Shown here piece after piece: positions 1 to 8,799 of a stretch of 64,000 bases of DNA (position 1 is the stretch's first letter; each line of letters opens with the position of its first letter). The DNA is taken from positions 95,534 through 159,533 of the forward strand of contig JAILKS010000025.1 in NCBI GenBank assembly GCA_024693715.1, given 5' to 3'. The stretch comes from Treponema sp. GTDB taxonomy: Bacteria > Spirochaetota > Spirochaetia > Treponematales > Treponemataceae. Made by a program: the position numbers and the translations under genes. The notes under the pieces are model-generated. The model saw nothing but the letters and a program-made list of their open reading frames with translations. It did no database searches and had not been told where the DNA came from.

Positions 1-533
1 TCAGCCTTATCTTCCGGTATTGCATTATACATCGAATAAACTTTTCTCATTAAAGAACGGTTCCATGTAGACTTAAAATTCTTTTCCTGAGTTTCTTTTT
101 CTTCCACAGTGATCTTCTCAGTTGTTTTTCCACCAACAATTTCTTTTTCAGTAACCTTTACGGTTTCAGTTGCTTTTACAGGTTTTTCTGGAATCTTATA
201 TCTTTCTCTGTTTTCTTTATTTGCAAAGAAAGTATTCCAAGTTTTTCTGTTTGTAAGATATTCAAGAACATGCTGAGCAAATCCCTGTTTTGTAACACCG
301 TATGCTTCCTGAATATTATTGTTTTTATAGGCATTGTTGATTGTTTCTTCTTTCATTCCAAAGAAAGATAAAAGAGCTTTTATCGGCTTCTTAAAATCTG
401 ATGGATAAAAATAGTTATATCCTTTACCTGAACTTTTAGGCACTCTACGGATATACTTATGTGTTGTTGATTTCTCAATCATGTTATCATAATAAGAATC
501 CAATAATGATTTCAAAATTACTAATTTAGCCAT
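1..533 (-). CDS. Phage structural protein with KYIRR motif, 3' end off window
   Basis: The frame opens at the ATG complementary to 531-533 (start MAKLVILKSL) with a GGGAGG ribosome site just upstream, and runs off the left edge. An HKYIRR...G..Y.Y.YP motif near residues 24-45 also occurs in the MuF-type protein encoded just upstream, which suggests a shared small domain of phage head or scaffold genes. The C-terminal part seen is rich in Lys, Glu and Thr. It is the last visible gene of the leftward head operon and follows an intrinsic terminator. No function is assigned beyond phage morphogenesis context. Confidence 0.6.
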   Translation of the reverse strand, partial: MAKLVILKSLLDSYYDNMIEKSTTHKYIRRVPKSSGKGYNYFYPSDFKKPIKALLSFFGMKEETINNAYKNNNIQEAYGVTKQGFAQHVLEYLTNRKTWNTFFANKENRERYKIPEKPVKATETVKVTEKEIVGGKTTEKITVEEKETQEKNFKSTWNRSLMRKVYSMYNAIPEDKA

Positions 534-557
534 TCTCTTTTCCTCCCAGAAAACAAA

Positions 558-613
558 AAAAGGGCAGCTACCAAGAAACAAAATTATTTCTGTTAATTGA
601 TAACTGCCCTTTT
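558..613 (-). terminator. Intercistronic terminator hairpin
   Basis: A 10-bp inverted repeat, AAAAGGGCAG paired with CTGCCCTTTT, encloses a loop with a smaller AGAAA/TTTCT hairpin. On the minus strand the stem is followed by a run of seven T and then directly by the GGGAGG of the next gene. It lies between the MuF-like gene and the gene running off the edge. Confidence 0.7.
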
Positions 614-677
614 CAGAACATATTATAAGTTTTGATTATTGTTATTTTATAACAGTATTATTCAAAAATCAATTGTT

Positions 678-3600
678 TTATACATCAGGATAATATCTAG
701 TCCAAGTACCTCTGCAGTTTCCACTCCATGCACACTTACCATTTCTTCTAACAAGTAAGAAGTGCCATTTTTCAAGTTCAACATCGTAAACAATACCTTT
801 ATAGTCCACTTCTACCGGATTATGTCTAGGTAAATGTCCTGGTGTATCAGGGGCATAAGTTCTAGTTTTAGAATGGCAAATAGTAATATTATGACAATCT
901 GTATTCAATACATAATCACCATTTCTAAAACTCTTTAATGTTCCTTTCTCTTTTACAACGTACTCACTAGGCATCCAACCGGCTTTTACAATAATTTCAC
1001 ATAAATCATCTGCCATTTTTTTAGATGATGTTCTTAATACTTGTTCATTTCGTACTTTTGAGTATGCTTTATCGCTGCTACATTTGTGATTAGATAATCT
1101 AGTTCCATCAGCCTTAACAAATGCATCTAAGAACTCACGGATATTTTCTACAGATGAATTCTTAATAAATGGTGGTATAAACTTTTTATCAGCGTATATT
1201 CCAAACATACATTCAAAATATCTTGCATAATCACCATGGATATAAATACAACCATTTGCAATATGCAGAATACTTTGTAATTCAGGCAAGTCATTGTAAA
1301 TCTTCATAGGATCCTTTTGAGCTAATTTTACTTCATAATGACCTTGTTTAATTCTTCCACTCCCTTCTGCAAGATACCAAGCCCATAATCTGAAATACTG
1401 AGCTTTTGAAATAGTCAAATCTCCAAACTTTATTGTTTTAGAATCTGATTTTTCCCATTTTCCAATTGCTCTAGGTAAATTAATAAAATCATTTTTTATT
1501 AAATCCTTTGCTTTCATTTCTTCAAGTTTTCCATTTTGTTTTACATAAAGCATATTGTGATCTGGAGTTACTAACAAATCAAAATTTCTACCTGGGAAGT
1601 GAATCATTTTACCGTTATATTCATACTGAACCTGTTTTACAAAAGGAATAAAATCTATTTCTTTTGTTTCTGGATTAATAGACATAATTTTGTCATTCTT
1701 TTCTACATCCTTAAACAATTTCCAACCGTTATTTGTCATTACTTCTGTATCATCTGAATAACAGTAGGGATGTACTATACCAATAGGACAACTACCTTCA
1801 TTCTTGCCTTCCCAAATTGCATATTTTGCATAAGTATCTTTTATATGTTCATCAGGTAATGGAACATCACTCCAAAGAACAATAGTTCCATTCAGTTTTT
1901 TGCATTTCTTACAAGTATTATCATCCATCATTTCAAAACGTTTGAAATATACCTTTTCACCAGGTTTTGAATTATAAACTTCTTCCTTACAGTAAGAACT
2001 GTTTGCAGCCATCTGAACTTCTGAATCAGCAATTCTCTGCATATCACGGTTCAGACTTGCACATTTATCAAAAAGATTCTGAGCCACAACAGACTTACTT
2101 TGTTTATCACGGATGCCGTCAATAATAATCTGCTGAATATTGTTTCTCATATCATCTTTTACTCTTGTAACTCTCTGAGCAGCACTATCCATAGCAATCT
2201 GAATTCTTGCCTGTCTTTCTCTTGAAATTACATCTCCAAACTTATCTTTCATATTTTTAATGGATTCACTAACCCAATCAACGTCATACCGTTTAGTTTT
2301 AAGTGTAGATAAAGACATTTTCCGTATTGCTTCAAGGCTGTTTGTCTTTGATAACCTATCAAGAATAATTCCGAGACTTTCAGCAGAAAGAACAATTTTT
2401 TCTCCAACACCGGAGTAATTTCTATTCAAAAACTTTTCTAATTCAACTATAAACTTTTTCCACTCAGATTCTTTAATAGGCTTTCCTGTTTCTGGATTGT
2501 AAAGGATTTTACCTTTATGTTTTAATTCACCGGCTTTACTGATTATTCTAATATCAGGGAGATCAAAATAACTGATAACAAAATTGTAAACAGCTCTTGC
2601 ACTATCAGTAACCTTTTTGTAGAACCTTTCGGTTATTTCTTTCTGGCTTTCATATACAAAACTTTCACCTTTTGAACTTGCTAAAACATCTGCATCAAGT
2701 GATAATGCAACCTTATGAACGGCCTTTTCAATCTTGCTTCTATCAAAATCCATTAATCTTACAGTAAGATTTTCATAATGCTCTGAATTATCTGCCGGAA
2801 TATGTTTAATCATAAACGGCTTTTTATCTGCAATGGCATTAAGAGCTTTATTAAACTGTTCAAGTTTCTGCTGTTTATTATTCTCTGTAATATCTGTTAT
2901 CTGAATGTCAAAAGTCTTACCTTTTCTGTTTTCACCAGCATAATCAGGTACTATAGATTTTATTACTTTTTTACTTGACAAATTTAATGGATGTGCTATT
3001 ATTGAATTGGTGGTAGACAAAGCCTCTGTATTACAAGCACCTACCTGACCCACCTCGAAAGCGGTCGTTTTTATATCCTTGCTATTAAGCAAGGATTTTT
3101 TTATATCTCTATCAATAAATGAAAAAACAAATCTTTTTCTTTCAGCATCCCAAGCTACAACAATCTCCAATCCACAAGTAACCTGTTTATTATTATGTCT
3201 TGTATCAGTATATGTAACTTTATTGATTATTCCATAAGTAGTTCTTTCTCTTTCAGGAACTTTATCCAAAGTCCAAGTATGATTATACTTTCTGGACTTC
3301 ATATATAAAATTCCATTTTTTAATATTGGTTCAACAAAAGACAAATATTGTAATTTATGGATTTTTGCATCAGCAGTTCTAAAAACATTATTTGTTTTTT
3401 CTGCATGTCCTGTTGTCATATCTTCAATGTAAATATTTGCATTACCCAAGGCCGGACAAGTAAGTTTTCCTTCTTCTGAAAGTTTTGTTAATCTTTCAAG
3501 TTCTGCATCTATTTGTTTTTCGGTAGTTAATGGCTGAATACCTTTAATATCTGTAGTCTTATTTGTAAGAGCTGTTGTAACATCTCTGAATGAATGTATT

Positions 3601-3899
3601 TTTTTGTCAAATCCTTTTGGATATTCATATCGCCATTCACCATTATTCATTTTCCAACGTCTGATATATTTATGTGATTTTTCAATATCATCAGTTTTAT
3701 CATTTTCAGCAAATTTCATTTTCAAGTCATAATAAAACTTTTCTGTAGGATTATCTAAATCATAAACCTGACCATCTGGAGTTACACCCATATTGAATTT
3801 ATATTCATCAAAATCACCACGAGCAAAAACATTTTTACTTGCTCCTAACTTATCTTTTACTTCATCAAAAACATCTTTTCTAACCTTAATCTTTCCCAT
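678..3899 (-). CDS. MuF-like phage minor head protein interrupted by an intein
   Basis: 1073 aa. The extein parts are residues 1-712 and 1062-1073. The N-terminal third has the HKYIRRW..NGEWRYEYP motif. Residues about 560-712 carry the MuF/SPP1 gp7-like region (D..TCKKCKKLNGTIV). The terminal HPY/CRGTW matches the family's HP.CRG motif and is split exactly at its Cys by the intein. MuF-type proteins are minor capsid proteins located at or near the portal, and the neighbours here (portal upstream, another head gene downstream) fit. Its start overlaps the stop of the 132-residue gene upstream (TAATG). Family assignment comes from motif recognition and synteny. Confidence 0.85.
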   Translation of the reverse strand: MGKIKVRKDVFDEVKDKLGASKNVFARGDFDEYKFNMGVTPDGQVYDLDNPTEKFYYDLKMKFAENDKTDDIEKSHKYIRRWKMNNGEWRYEYPKGFDKKIHSFRDVTTALTNKTTDIKGIQPLTTEKQIDAELERLTKLSEEGKLTCPALGNANIYIEDMTTGHAEKTNNVFRTADAKIHKLQYLSFVEPILKNGILYMKSRKYNHTWTLDKVPERERTTYGIINKVTYTDTRHNNKQVTCGLEIVVAWDAERKRFVFSFIDRDIKKSLLNSKDIKTTAFEVGQVGACNTEALSTTNSIIAHPLNLSSKKVIKSIVPDYAGENRKGKTFDIQITDITENNKQQKLEQFNKALNAIADKKPFMIKHIPADNSEHYENLTVRLMDFDRSKIEKAVHKVALSLDADVLASSKGESFVYESQKEITERFYKKVTDSARAVYNFVISYFDLPDIRIISKAGELKHKGKILYNPETGKPIKESEWKKFIVELEKFLNRNYSGVGEKIVLSAESLGIILDRLSKTNSLEAIRKMSLSTLKTKRYDVDWVSESIKNMKDKFGDVISRERQARIQIAMDSAAQRVTRVKDDMRNNIQQIIIDGIRDKQSKSVVAQNLFDKCASLNRDMQRIADSEVQMAANSSYCKEEVYNSKPGEKVYFKRFEMMDDNTCKKCKKLNGTIVLWSDVPLPDEHIKDTYAKYAIWEGKNEGSCPIGIVHPYCYSDDTEVMTNNGWKLFKDVEKNDKIMSINPETKEIDFIPFVKQVQYEYNGKMIHFPGRNFDLLVTPDHNMLYVKQNGKLEEMKAKDLIKNDFINLPRAIGKWEKSDSKTIKFGDLTISKAQYFRLWAWYLAEGSGRIKQGHYEVKLAQKDPMKIYNDLPELQSILHIANGCIYIHGDYARYFECMFGIYADKKFIPPFIKNSSVENIREFLDAFVKADGTRLSNHKCSSDKAYSKVRNEQVLRTSSKKMADDLCEIIVKAGWMPSEYVVKEKGTLKSFRNGDYVLNTDCHNITICHSKTRTYAPDTPGHLPRHNPVEVDYKGIVYDVELEKWHFLLVRRNGKCAWSGNCRGTWTRYYPDV
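717..1763 (-). mobile_element. Intein with LAGLIDADG homing endonuclease
   Basis: In-frame insert of 349 residues (host residues 713-1061). It starts with Cys1 in CYSDDTEVMTNNGW, a typical block A, and ends ...KCAWSGN before Cys+1 of the C-extein. Block B is seen as VTPDHNM. Two LAGLIDADG-like helices are visible, LWAWYLAEGSG and LDAFVKADGT, so the endonuclease domain looks intact. Block F is VYDVELEKWHFLL. The penultimate residue is Gly rather than the usual His, a natural variant in some inteins that could slow Asn cyclisation. It sits in the most conserved HPYCRG motif, the usual choice of homing elements. Confidence 0.93.
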
Positions 3900-4294
3900 T
3901 ATTCTGCCTCTCTACTCAGGTATAAATTAATATAGCCTTCGTTATTTTCCCAAGTAATAACATTCATCCAGGCATAAACATTTTCTGTTATCTTGCTGAT
4001 ACATAAATAGTGTGTTTCAGTCCTTGCCGGTTTCTTTTCATAATGCTGTTCTATCACCTTTGAATTCACAAACAAGTCCAGAATATTCTCTGCTGCTTCA
4101 AAATGCTGTTCTGGTGTAAAACCGTTTTTCACGGAATTCATAATAGATTTAATACATCCGATTTTATTTATTGACAGTCTATTAAACTTGAAACATAATC
4201 CGCTTTCTTTCAGTTCAAATATTGTTCTGACATATTTTCCAATACGCTGCCTGAAATTACTTCTAAATATTTCAATCTGTTTTTTATCTGTCAT
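3899..4294 (-). CDS. Hypothetical phage protein
   Basis: 131 aa. I place the start at the ATG complementary to 4292-4294 (MTDKKQIEIF) because GGGAGG lies five bases upstream; a TTG four codons earlier overlaps that site. No domain is recognised. The first half is basic and the last part has aromatic beta-like segments (YAWMNVITW). It lies between a DnaQ-like exonuclease and the MuF-type gene and overlaps the latter's start, so the two are likely translationally coupled. Confidence 0.7.
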   Translation of the reverse strand: MTDKKQIEIFRSNFRQRIGKYVRTIFELKESGLCFKFNRLSINKIGCIKSIMNSVKNGFTPEQHFEAAENILDLFVNSKVIEQHYEKKPARTETHYLCISKITENVYAWMNVITWENNEGYINLYLSREAE

Positions 4295-4317
4295 ACATCC
4301 TCCCAAAAACTGACAAA

Positions 4318-4905
4318 TCAGATAAGTTTTACATTCAACTGCTGTAATTTTTTTGCAACTTCTCTAGTTGCTTTTATGTCTGCCAAAGCATTATGAGCAT
4401 TTTCCAAATTAACTCCTAAATGTTTAGCAACAGTTCCAAGTTTCCTATCAGGTAAAAATGGCAATGCTTTCTGAAAACCTGCTTTCTTTACCTGTTCAAA
4501 TACATCTGCCATATTTGAAATAAAATAATCATCATAATTAAAACCATTTCTTTCTAACAAGGCTTTTAGATGTTTTATATCAAATCCAATATTGTAACCT
4601 GCAATTATAAGTTTCTCCGTTCTACTGCCATCTGTTTTGAAAAGTTCAACGGCATTTTTCAAGAACTCTGCAACCTTCGGCATTACTTTTTTTTCTGACG
4701 GAAAAGCTTTTATCTGTTCTTCTGTATATCCGTGTATCTTTCCGGCTTCTTCATGATATTTAATCGTTTCTGATAACGGATTCAGAAAAAAATCTCTTTC
4801 GCATATAACAACTCCATTCTGAACAAGAATAAAAGCAAGTTCAAAAGCACTTGCATCTGTTGTTTCCAACCCTGTAGTTTCTGTATCAAGCCATAAAAAT
4901 CTCAT
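4318..4905 (-). CDS. DnaQ-like DEDDh 3'-5' exonuclease
   Basis: 195 aa, single exonuclease domain. Exo I is WLDTETTGLE (Asp and Glu metal ligands), Exo II is GYNIGFDIKHLKAL and Exo III is AHNALADIKATRE, with the His of DEDDh. The length fits stand-alone epsilon-like enzymes. The family degrades single-stranded DNA or RNA from the 3' end. Its place between portal and head genes is unusual for a replication enzyme. It could be a cargo gene or serve DNA repair during packaging; that is inference. Confidence 0.85.
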   Translation of the reverse strand: MRFLWLDTETTGLETTDASAFELAFILVQNGVVICERDFFLNPLSETIKYHEEAGKIHGYTEEQIKAFPSEKKVMPKVAEFLKNAVELFKTDGSRTEKLIIAGYNIGFDIKHLKALLERNGFNYDDYFISNMADVFEQVKKAGFQKALPFLPDRKLGTVAKHLGVNLENAHNALADIKATREVAKKLQQLNVKLI

Positions 4906-4926
4906 AGTTTTTTTCCTTTTTTTTAT

Positions 4927-6546
4927 TTAAATAATCAATAATGATTTCTGAATTGATTTAGACATTCCTATATCTTCTGGTAAAGTTTCTTCCATTTCTG
5001 ATGGTATCTGTTCTTCTATTTCATCAGTCTGTTCAGTTTCTTCTCCAAATCCGCCTTCTTCTTCACCGCCAAAATCTCCCATATCTCCACCCATATCCAT
5101 TCCATCCTGAGCCTGTTGAGATTGGAATAACTGAACTAACTGAACATTCATCGGTAAATCAGCCGGATTTTCAACCTTAGTCAAGTCAATAGGATCAAGG
5201 CCTTTTTCTGCTCTTTTTTCATTTACAGATTTCCAGGTTCTTACTTCCTTTTCATCCAAATCTGCTACTGTATTTGGATTATCCTTTTCATATCCTACAA
5301 ACTCCAGAACATATTCAGGATTGACTTTTGAAATGATTTTATTCATGTATGCTTCAAAGAAAACAAGTAAATCACCAAGTAAAGAACTCTTTGCAGCAGC
5401 CATTCTGTCAGCACCGCCATTTTCAAACATTGCCTGAGATTTCTGAGATTGAATTCCAAGTTCATCTGCACTACATCCAAACAAAGCCATAACACCACTT
5501 GAAAGATAATCAAGCCAAGCCTGGAATTCCATTTCTCTGTTTGTGTTCAATGCTTTCCATTCAAGTTTTGCATCTTTTGAACCTGATGGAATAATTGGTA
5601 TTCTCCATTGATTAAGAGGTCCACCACTCATAATTTCTGCAATATAATCTTCCATTTCATCAATTACATCTGAGTTAGCATCATCATTAAGAAGCAGCAT
5701 ACCTTTTGGAAGCTTATTTTCAGTAAAGTTTCCTGCATTGTATATGAATGTATTAATTTCACTTGTAATTAAATCTACTGCCTGTTCAACAAGAGAATAG
5801 CCGTACATGGAATGATAAATATCTGTTCTAGGATTTTCAAAATCAAAAACCATGTTTTCATTTGTATAACCGGCTGCCGGCATACCATCTACAATCTGCA
5901 AGTATCTGAATTCAGTTTCTTTTTCTTTTTCAGGAATTACACGTTCAATTGTTGCAGCATCTACGGCAAAAAATGCAACCGGTTCACCTTTTTTATTGTA
6001 CTGAATTTCAGTTGCTACCTGGTCAAGTGTAAGTTCATCCCTTAAAAGTTTTGTAAAATACTTTACAAAGTCATCACGGCTTGAATCTTCATAATTACCT
6101 GTCATGGTAATAAAATCACGGATTTTAATAGCTTCTTTATCTTCTTTCTTAGATAACTGAGTTTCAAATCTTTTATGAATGATAAATCCACGTTCATTAC
6201 GACTTGTTACAGGTTTTAAGAAAGGCTTAATCTTTCTGGAAATATGTGTAATACAACAGTTAATAATCCATGCTTTACCTGCTACGGCTCTTAAAGTTCT
6301 GCAATGAATACCACCATATTGTATTCTTGAAATAGTCCTGATGTTTTCAAAACAATTTGATGAAACAAAATAAGGATCATAGAAAACAGAATCAGCACCA
6401 TGTTCACGGCCTTTATCCTGAAAGAAGTAAGTATTAAAAATGTTTCTGCTGTCTTTTTTAGCATCTTTCAATTGATTAAAAGCTTCTTTGTTGAAGGCTT
6501 TTCTTTTTCTTAATAACTGTTCAACATTGATTTCTTCCCTTGCCAT
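4927..6546 (-). CDS. Phage portal protein
   Basis: 539 aa. The core shows typical portal features: FDFENPRTDIYHSMYGYSLVEQ, a GGPLNQWRIPIIPSG segment and a long C-terminal helical wing. The last 80 residues are Gly/Asp/Glu-rich (GMDMGGDMGDFGGEEEGG), common at portal C-termini. Portals form the dodecameric vertex ring that receives the terminase and admits DNA. The gene lies between terminase (12-14 kb) and the MuF-type gene. A terminator hairpin and a GGGAGG site precede the ATG. Confidence 0.85.
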   Translation of the reverse strand: MAREEINVEQLLRKRKAFNKEAFNQLKDAKKDSRNIFNTYFFQDKGREHGADSVFYDPYFVSSNCFENIRTISRIQYGGIHCRTLRAVAGKAWIINCCITHISRKIKPFLKPVTSRNERGFIIHKRFETQLSKKEDKEAIKIRDFITMTGNYEDSSRDDFVKYFTKLLRDELTLDQVATEIQYNKKGEPVAFFAVDAATIERVIPEKEKETEFRYLQIVDGMPAAGYTNENMVFDFENPRTDIYHSMYGYSLVEQAVDLITSEINTFIYNAGNFTENKLPKGMLLLNDDANSDVIDEMEDYIAEIMSGGPLNQWRIPIIPSGSKDAKLEWKALNTNREMEFQAWLDYLSSGVMALFGCSADELGIQSQKSQAMFENGGADRMAAAKSSLLGDLLVFFEAYMNKIISKVNPEYVLEFVGYEKDNPNTVADLDEKEVRTWKSVNEKRAEKGLDPIDLTKVENPADLPMNVQLVQLFQSQQAQDGMDMGGDMGDFGGEEEGGFGEETEQTDEIEEQIPSEMEETLPEDIGMSKSIQKSLLII

Positions 6547-6582
6547 TTCAGGCCTCCCAAAATCGAAATTTAAAAATAAAAA

Positions 6583-6618
6583 AGCCGTCCATCGTCTTTT
6601 TCAAGAAAATGAACGGCT
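6583..6618 (-). terminator. Terminator upstream of portal gene
   Basis: Minus-strand stem AGCCGTTCA/TGGACGGCT (one T.G pair) with an inner TTTTC/GAAAA helix is followed by TTTTTTATTTTT. The portal ribosome site follows about 20 bases later. It fills most of the 136-bp gap 6547-6682. Confidence 0.7.
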
Positions 6619-6682
6619 GCTAATTGCTTAACACACCTTTATTTTACTTTATTTTACACTATAAACTTTTAATTGTCATTAG

Positions 6683-6985
6683 TTATTTAATCACTATCTT
6701 ATAATCAACATAAACCATTCTTCTTATTTCTCTTAATCTTGTTTTATAAGCAAGTATGTATTTGAAACCGGTTAATGAAGTATCATCAGGCCAACGTTCA
6801 ATAATACCATATTTCAGCCATCGTTTTACTGAGATATGTTCTTCTTCCAGAAACTTCTGTATTTGACTTTCAACATAATCCTTTATTTTATCACCAACTG
6901 TTTTCATCATTATTGGGCTGTAATAAATTGGATTTATACCTGTATCTGCCAAAGGACTATTATTAGTCCATTTTATTTCTTTCAT
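6683..6985 (-). CDS. Hypothetical phage protein, 100 aa
   Basis: Small basic protein with no recognised domain. It is predicted soluble, with a tryptophan-rich middle (KRWLKYGIIERWPDD) and a beta-like C-terminus (KYILAYKTRLREI). It is the last gene before the terminator that precedes the portal gene. It may be a head- or portal-associated accessory; the role is not known. Confidence 0.6.
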   Translation of the reverse strand: MKEIKWTNNSPLADTGINPIYYSPIMMKTVGDKIKDYVESQIQKFLEEEHISVKRWLKYGIIERWPDDTSLTGFKYILAYKTRLREIRRMVYVDYKIVIK

Positions 6986-6994
6986 ACACTCACC

Positions 6995-7228
6995 TTACTT
7001 CTTTTCACGTCTTAAAAAATTATCCAAAGAATCTACATCTTCTTTTGACATTTTGGAAATAAGGAACTTTACATGAAGTCTTTTAGCACATCCATTGCAG
7101 ATATTTGTTTTATCTACAATTTTACCATCTTTATCTTTAAGAGTAAGTGTTCCACATTCTTCACCGATAATCTTATTACTACAGTAACCACAAACATTTT
7201 CCTGATTAATTTCCTTTGTTTTTTCCAT
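6995..7228 (-). CDS. Small zinc-ribbon protein
   Basis: 77 aa. Two CxxC knuckles (CGYCSNK and CNGCAKR) are spaced about 25 residues apart, with a charged helical tail. I choose the ATG at 7226-7228 (MEKTKEI) because AGGTGG lies just upstream; the longer frame starts with a GTG that overlaps this site. Proteins of this kind are often small nucleic-acid or protein adaptors in phages. Specific function unknown. Confidence 0.65.
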   Translation of the reverse strand: MEKTKEINQENVCGYCSNKIIGEECGTLTLKDKDGKIVDKTNICNGCAKRLHVKFLISKMSKEDVDSLDNFLRREKK

Positions 7229-7267
7229 ACTTACCACCTATAAATGTTATACGCTATAATCCTATCT

Positions 7268-7615
7268 TTACCGCAGCAGATATAATTCTGTAATTCCTTC
7301 TGGCATAAGATGAAAAATCATTATTTTTGCATATTGAGGTCCTTTATCTTCTACAAACACAACCATATAAACATCATCATCTATATCAAAATCATTAAAG
7401 GTATATACAGTATAAAAATAATAATCTAAAGGAAGTTCTGCTCTTGCCAATTTTATAGCTTCTTCTTCTGTTGATACAACACCTACAGCATTTATTTTAC
7501 ACTCTAAGCCAAAAGCTTCATTAACTGATTCAATCTGTTCTTTACTCAACCATTTGACTGCAAACAAAGAAACAAACAATGACATAAATACACAAATCAA
7601 TAAAGTTTTTTTCAT
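7268..7615 (-). CDS. Small exported protein with signal peptide
   Basis: 115 aa. The N-terminus MKKTLLICVFMSLFVSLFA is a clear Sec signal peptide with probable cleavage after FA. The mature part is acidic and beta-rich (YFYTVYTFNDFDIDDDVYMVVFVEDK). It has no lipobox Cys. A phage-borne exported protein of this size may be a lysogenic-conversion factor, but no family is recognised. Another exported prophage protein of similar layout is at 11.3 kb. Confidence 0.6.
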   Translation of the reverse strand: MKKTLLICVFMSLFVSLFAVKWLSKEQIESVNEAFGLECKINAVGVVSTEEEAIKLARAELPLDYYFYTVYTFNDFDIDDDVYMVVFVEDKGPQYAKIMIFHLMPEGITELYLLR

Positions 7616-7659
7616 AATTATACCTCCTTAATATAATTATATCACAGATATTCTCTTAA

Positions 7660-8088
7660 TCAAATCAATTCAAAACCCATTATGTCTGATGATGATGTAA
7701 GTTTAGGATTATGAAACTGTTTATACCTGATTTTTAATTCAGCTAGAAGTTTACTTTCAGGAATATTATTTCTTTTTCTGTCTCCATCCTTACAGAAATA
7801 TAATTTCGCACTAGGACATTGTTTCCTGATTCTTTTCAATGTCTTATTTACTGTATCATCCTTATCTTCTGAAATACGGATAACAACCGGTGGAAATTCT
7901 TCTTTTATTTCCTTAATGATTTCTTTTACAGGCTTTATATCTTCAAAGTCTTTATATTTGTTTTTCTGCTGCACATTATTATTTACGATAATTATTACAA
8001 CATCAAACGTTTTAATGGCTTTATTAATATAAACCCTATGACCTGCATGTAATCTTTGAAAATAACCTGAACAAATTCCTATTTTCAT
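7660..8088 (-). CDS. Nucleotidyltransferase-superfamily protein (cytidylyltransferase-like)
   Basis: 142 aa. It opens with MKIGICSGYFQRLHAGHRVYI, where HAGH is the HxGH nucleotide-binding motif of this superfamily, and ends with LTSSSDIM, matching the ISSxxI motif. Such enzymes transfer a nucleotidyl group to a phosphorylated substrate (for example glycerol-3-phosphate, NMN or phosphopantetheine); the substrate cannot be read from sequence. The size is near the minimum for a single domain. It is phage-borne among small accessory genes. Confidence 0.75.
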   Translation of the reverse strand: MKIGICSGYFQRLHAGHRVYINKAIKTFDVVIIIVNNNVQQKNKYKDFEDIKPVKEIIKEIKEEFPPVVIRISEDKDDTVNKTLKRIRKQCPSAKLYFCKDGDRKRNNIPESKLLAELKIRYKQFHNPKLTSSSDIMGFELI

Positions 8089-8147
8089 GTTTCTTTACTC
8101 CTTAAAAAAAAGATTTTATATAATTTATTCTGTCATTAAATAAATCT

Positions 8148-8333
8148 TCATTTTATTTCCTCTACAACTTCATAAATCTTTACCTGATAACCGTCTTTTT
8201 TAAATTTCTCAGAAACTTCATGCATCTTCTTAAAATCTTCAAAGTATATAGCCCATTTTTCTATGATATTTTTCTGCAAATACTTAGTAAAAGGATTTTT
8301 TGACAAATATTTCCTGGCCAAAAGAACCTTCAT
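8148..8333 (-). CDS. Hypothetical small protein, 61 aa
   Basis: Basic protein MKVLLARKYLSKNPF... with a C-terminal FKKDGYQVKIYEVVEEIK that resembles short alpha/beta accessory proteins of phages. No domain recognised. It is preceded by the short membrane-protein ORF at 8338-8469. Confidence 0.5.
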   Translation of the reverse strand: MKVLLARKYLSKNPFTKYLQKNIIEKWAIYFEDFKKMHEVSEKFKKDGYQVKIYEVVEEIK

Positions 8334-8337
8334 AATT

Positions 8338-8469
8338 CTACCACCTTGTATCTAATACAAATGTAACAATACAAGTAAACACAACAACACAACATATTAT
8401 CTTTACACATAACAAAGCAAACTTATCTTCATAATCACCTATTACCAGATCAAAAAATCTTCTAAACAT
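8338..8469 (-). CDS. 43-aa single-span membrane protein
   Basis: ATG complementary to 8467-8469 with GGAGGTGG upstream. The product begins MFRRFFDLVIGDYEDK and then has one hydrophobic span rich in Cys and Val (LLCVKIICCVVVFTCIVTFVL). Its start overlaps the stop of the upstream gene by eight bases, so it is probably translationally coupled. It may be a small phage membrane factor; function unknown. Confidence 0.55.
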   Translation of the reverse strand: MFRRFFDLVIGDYEDKFALLCVKIICCVVVFTCIVTFVLDTRW

Positions 8470-8797
8470 TTTCCACCTCCTTCAAAAACTGTTCAATTTC
8501 TTTTGCGTTTATTTTATCCTCTAATCTTTTTTGAGTTTCTTCTGTATAACCACACATTAAAATGTCTCTACCTGCATTGTATAAAGACAATATTATTTTC
8601 TTTGCCTTTTCTAACTGTTCTCTTTCCATTAGTGGAGCATCAGAAATTGTTGTAGTGTTTAATTTCATTTTAAGAACTTCTTTGTAAACTGTTATATAAG
8701 TAAGTCTGACGATTTCCTCAATAGTCAGTTCACCCTCTTCCCACAACTTGCGATTTTTCTCAATGAATTCTTCTGCTTTCCTTTCTTCTACTGTCAT
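8462..8797 (-). CDS. Hypothetical helical protein, 111 aa
   Basis: Charged, largely helical protein (Lys/Glu-rich at both ends) with LTIEEIVRLTYITVYKEVLKMK in the middle. No motif is recognised. The coding end overlaps the small membrane ORF 8338-8469, and it starts two bases after the stop of the pentapeptide-repeat gene upstream, indicating one operon. Confidence 0.55.
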   Translation of the reverse strand: MTVEERKAEEFIEKNRKLWEEGELTIEEIVRLTYITVYKEVLKMKLNTTTISDAPLMEREQLEKAKKIILSLYNAGRDILMCGYTEETQKRLEDKINAKEIEQFLKEVENV

Positions 8798-8799
8798 AC

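Noticed and set aside
717..1763. Group I or II intron instead of intein
   Set aside because: The frame is continuous through the insert, with intein blocks A, B, F and G at protein level.
7268..7615. Lipoprotein assignment of the exported prophage proteins
   Set aside because: No Cys lies at the signal cleavage site in the proteins at 7268, 11326 and 30465.
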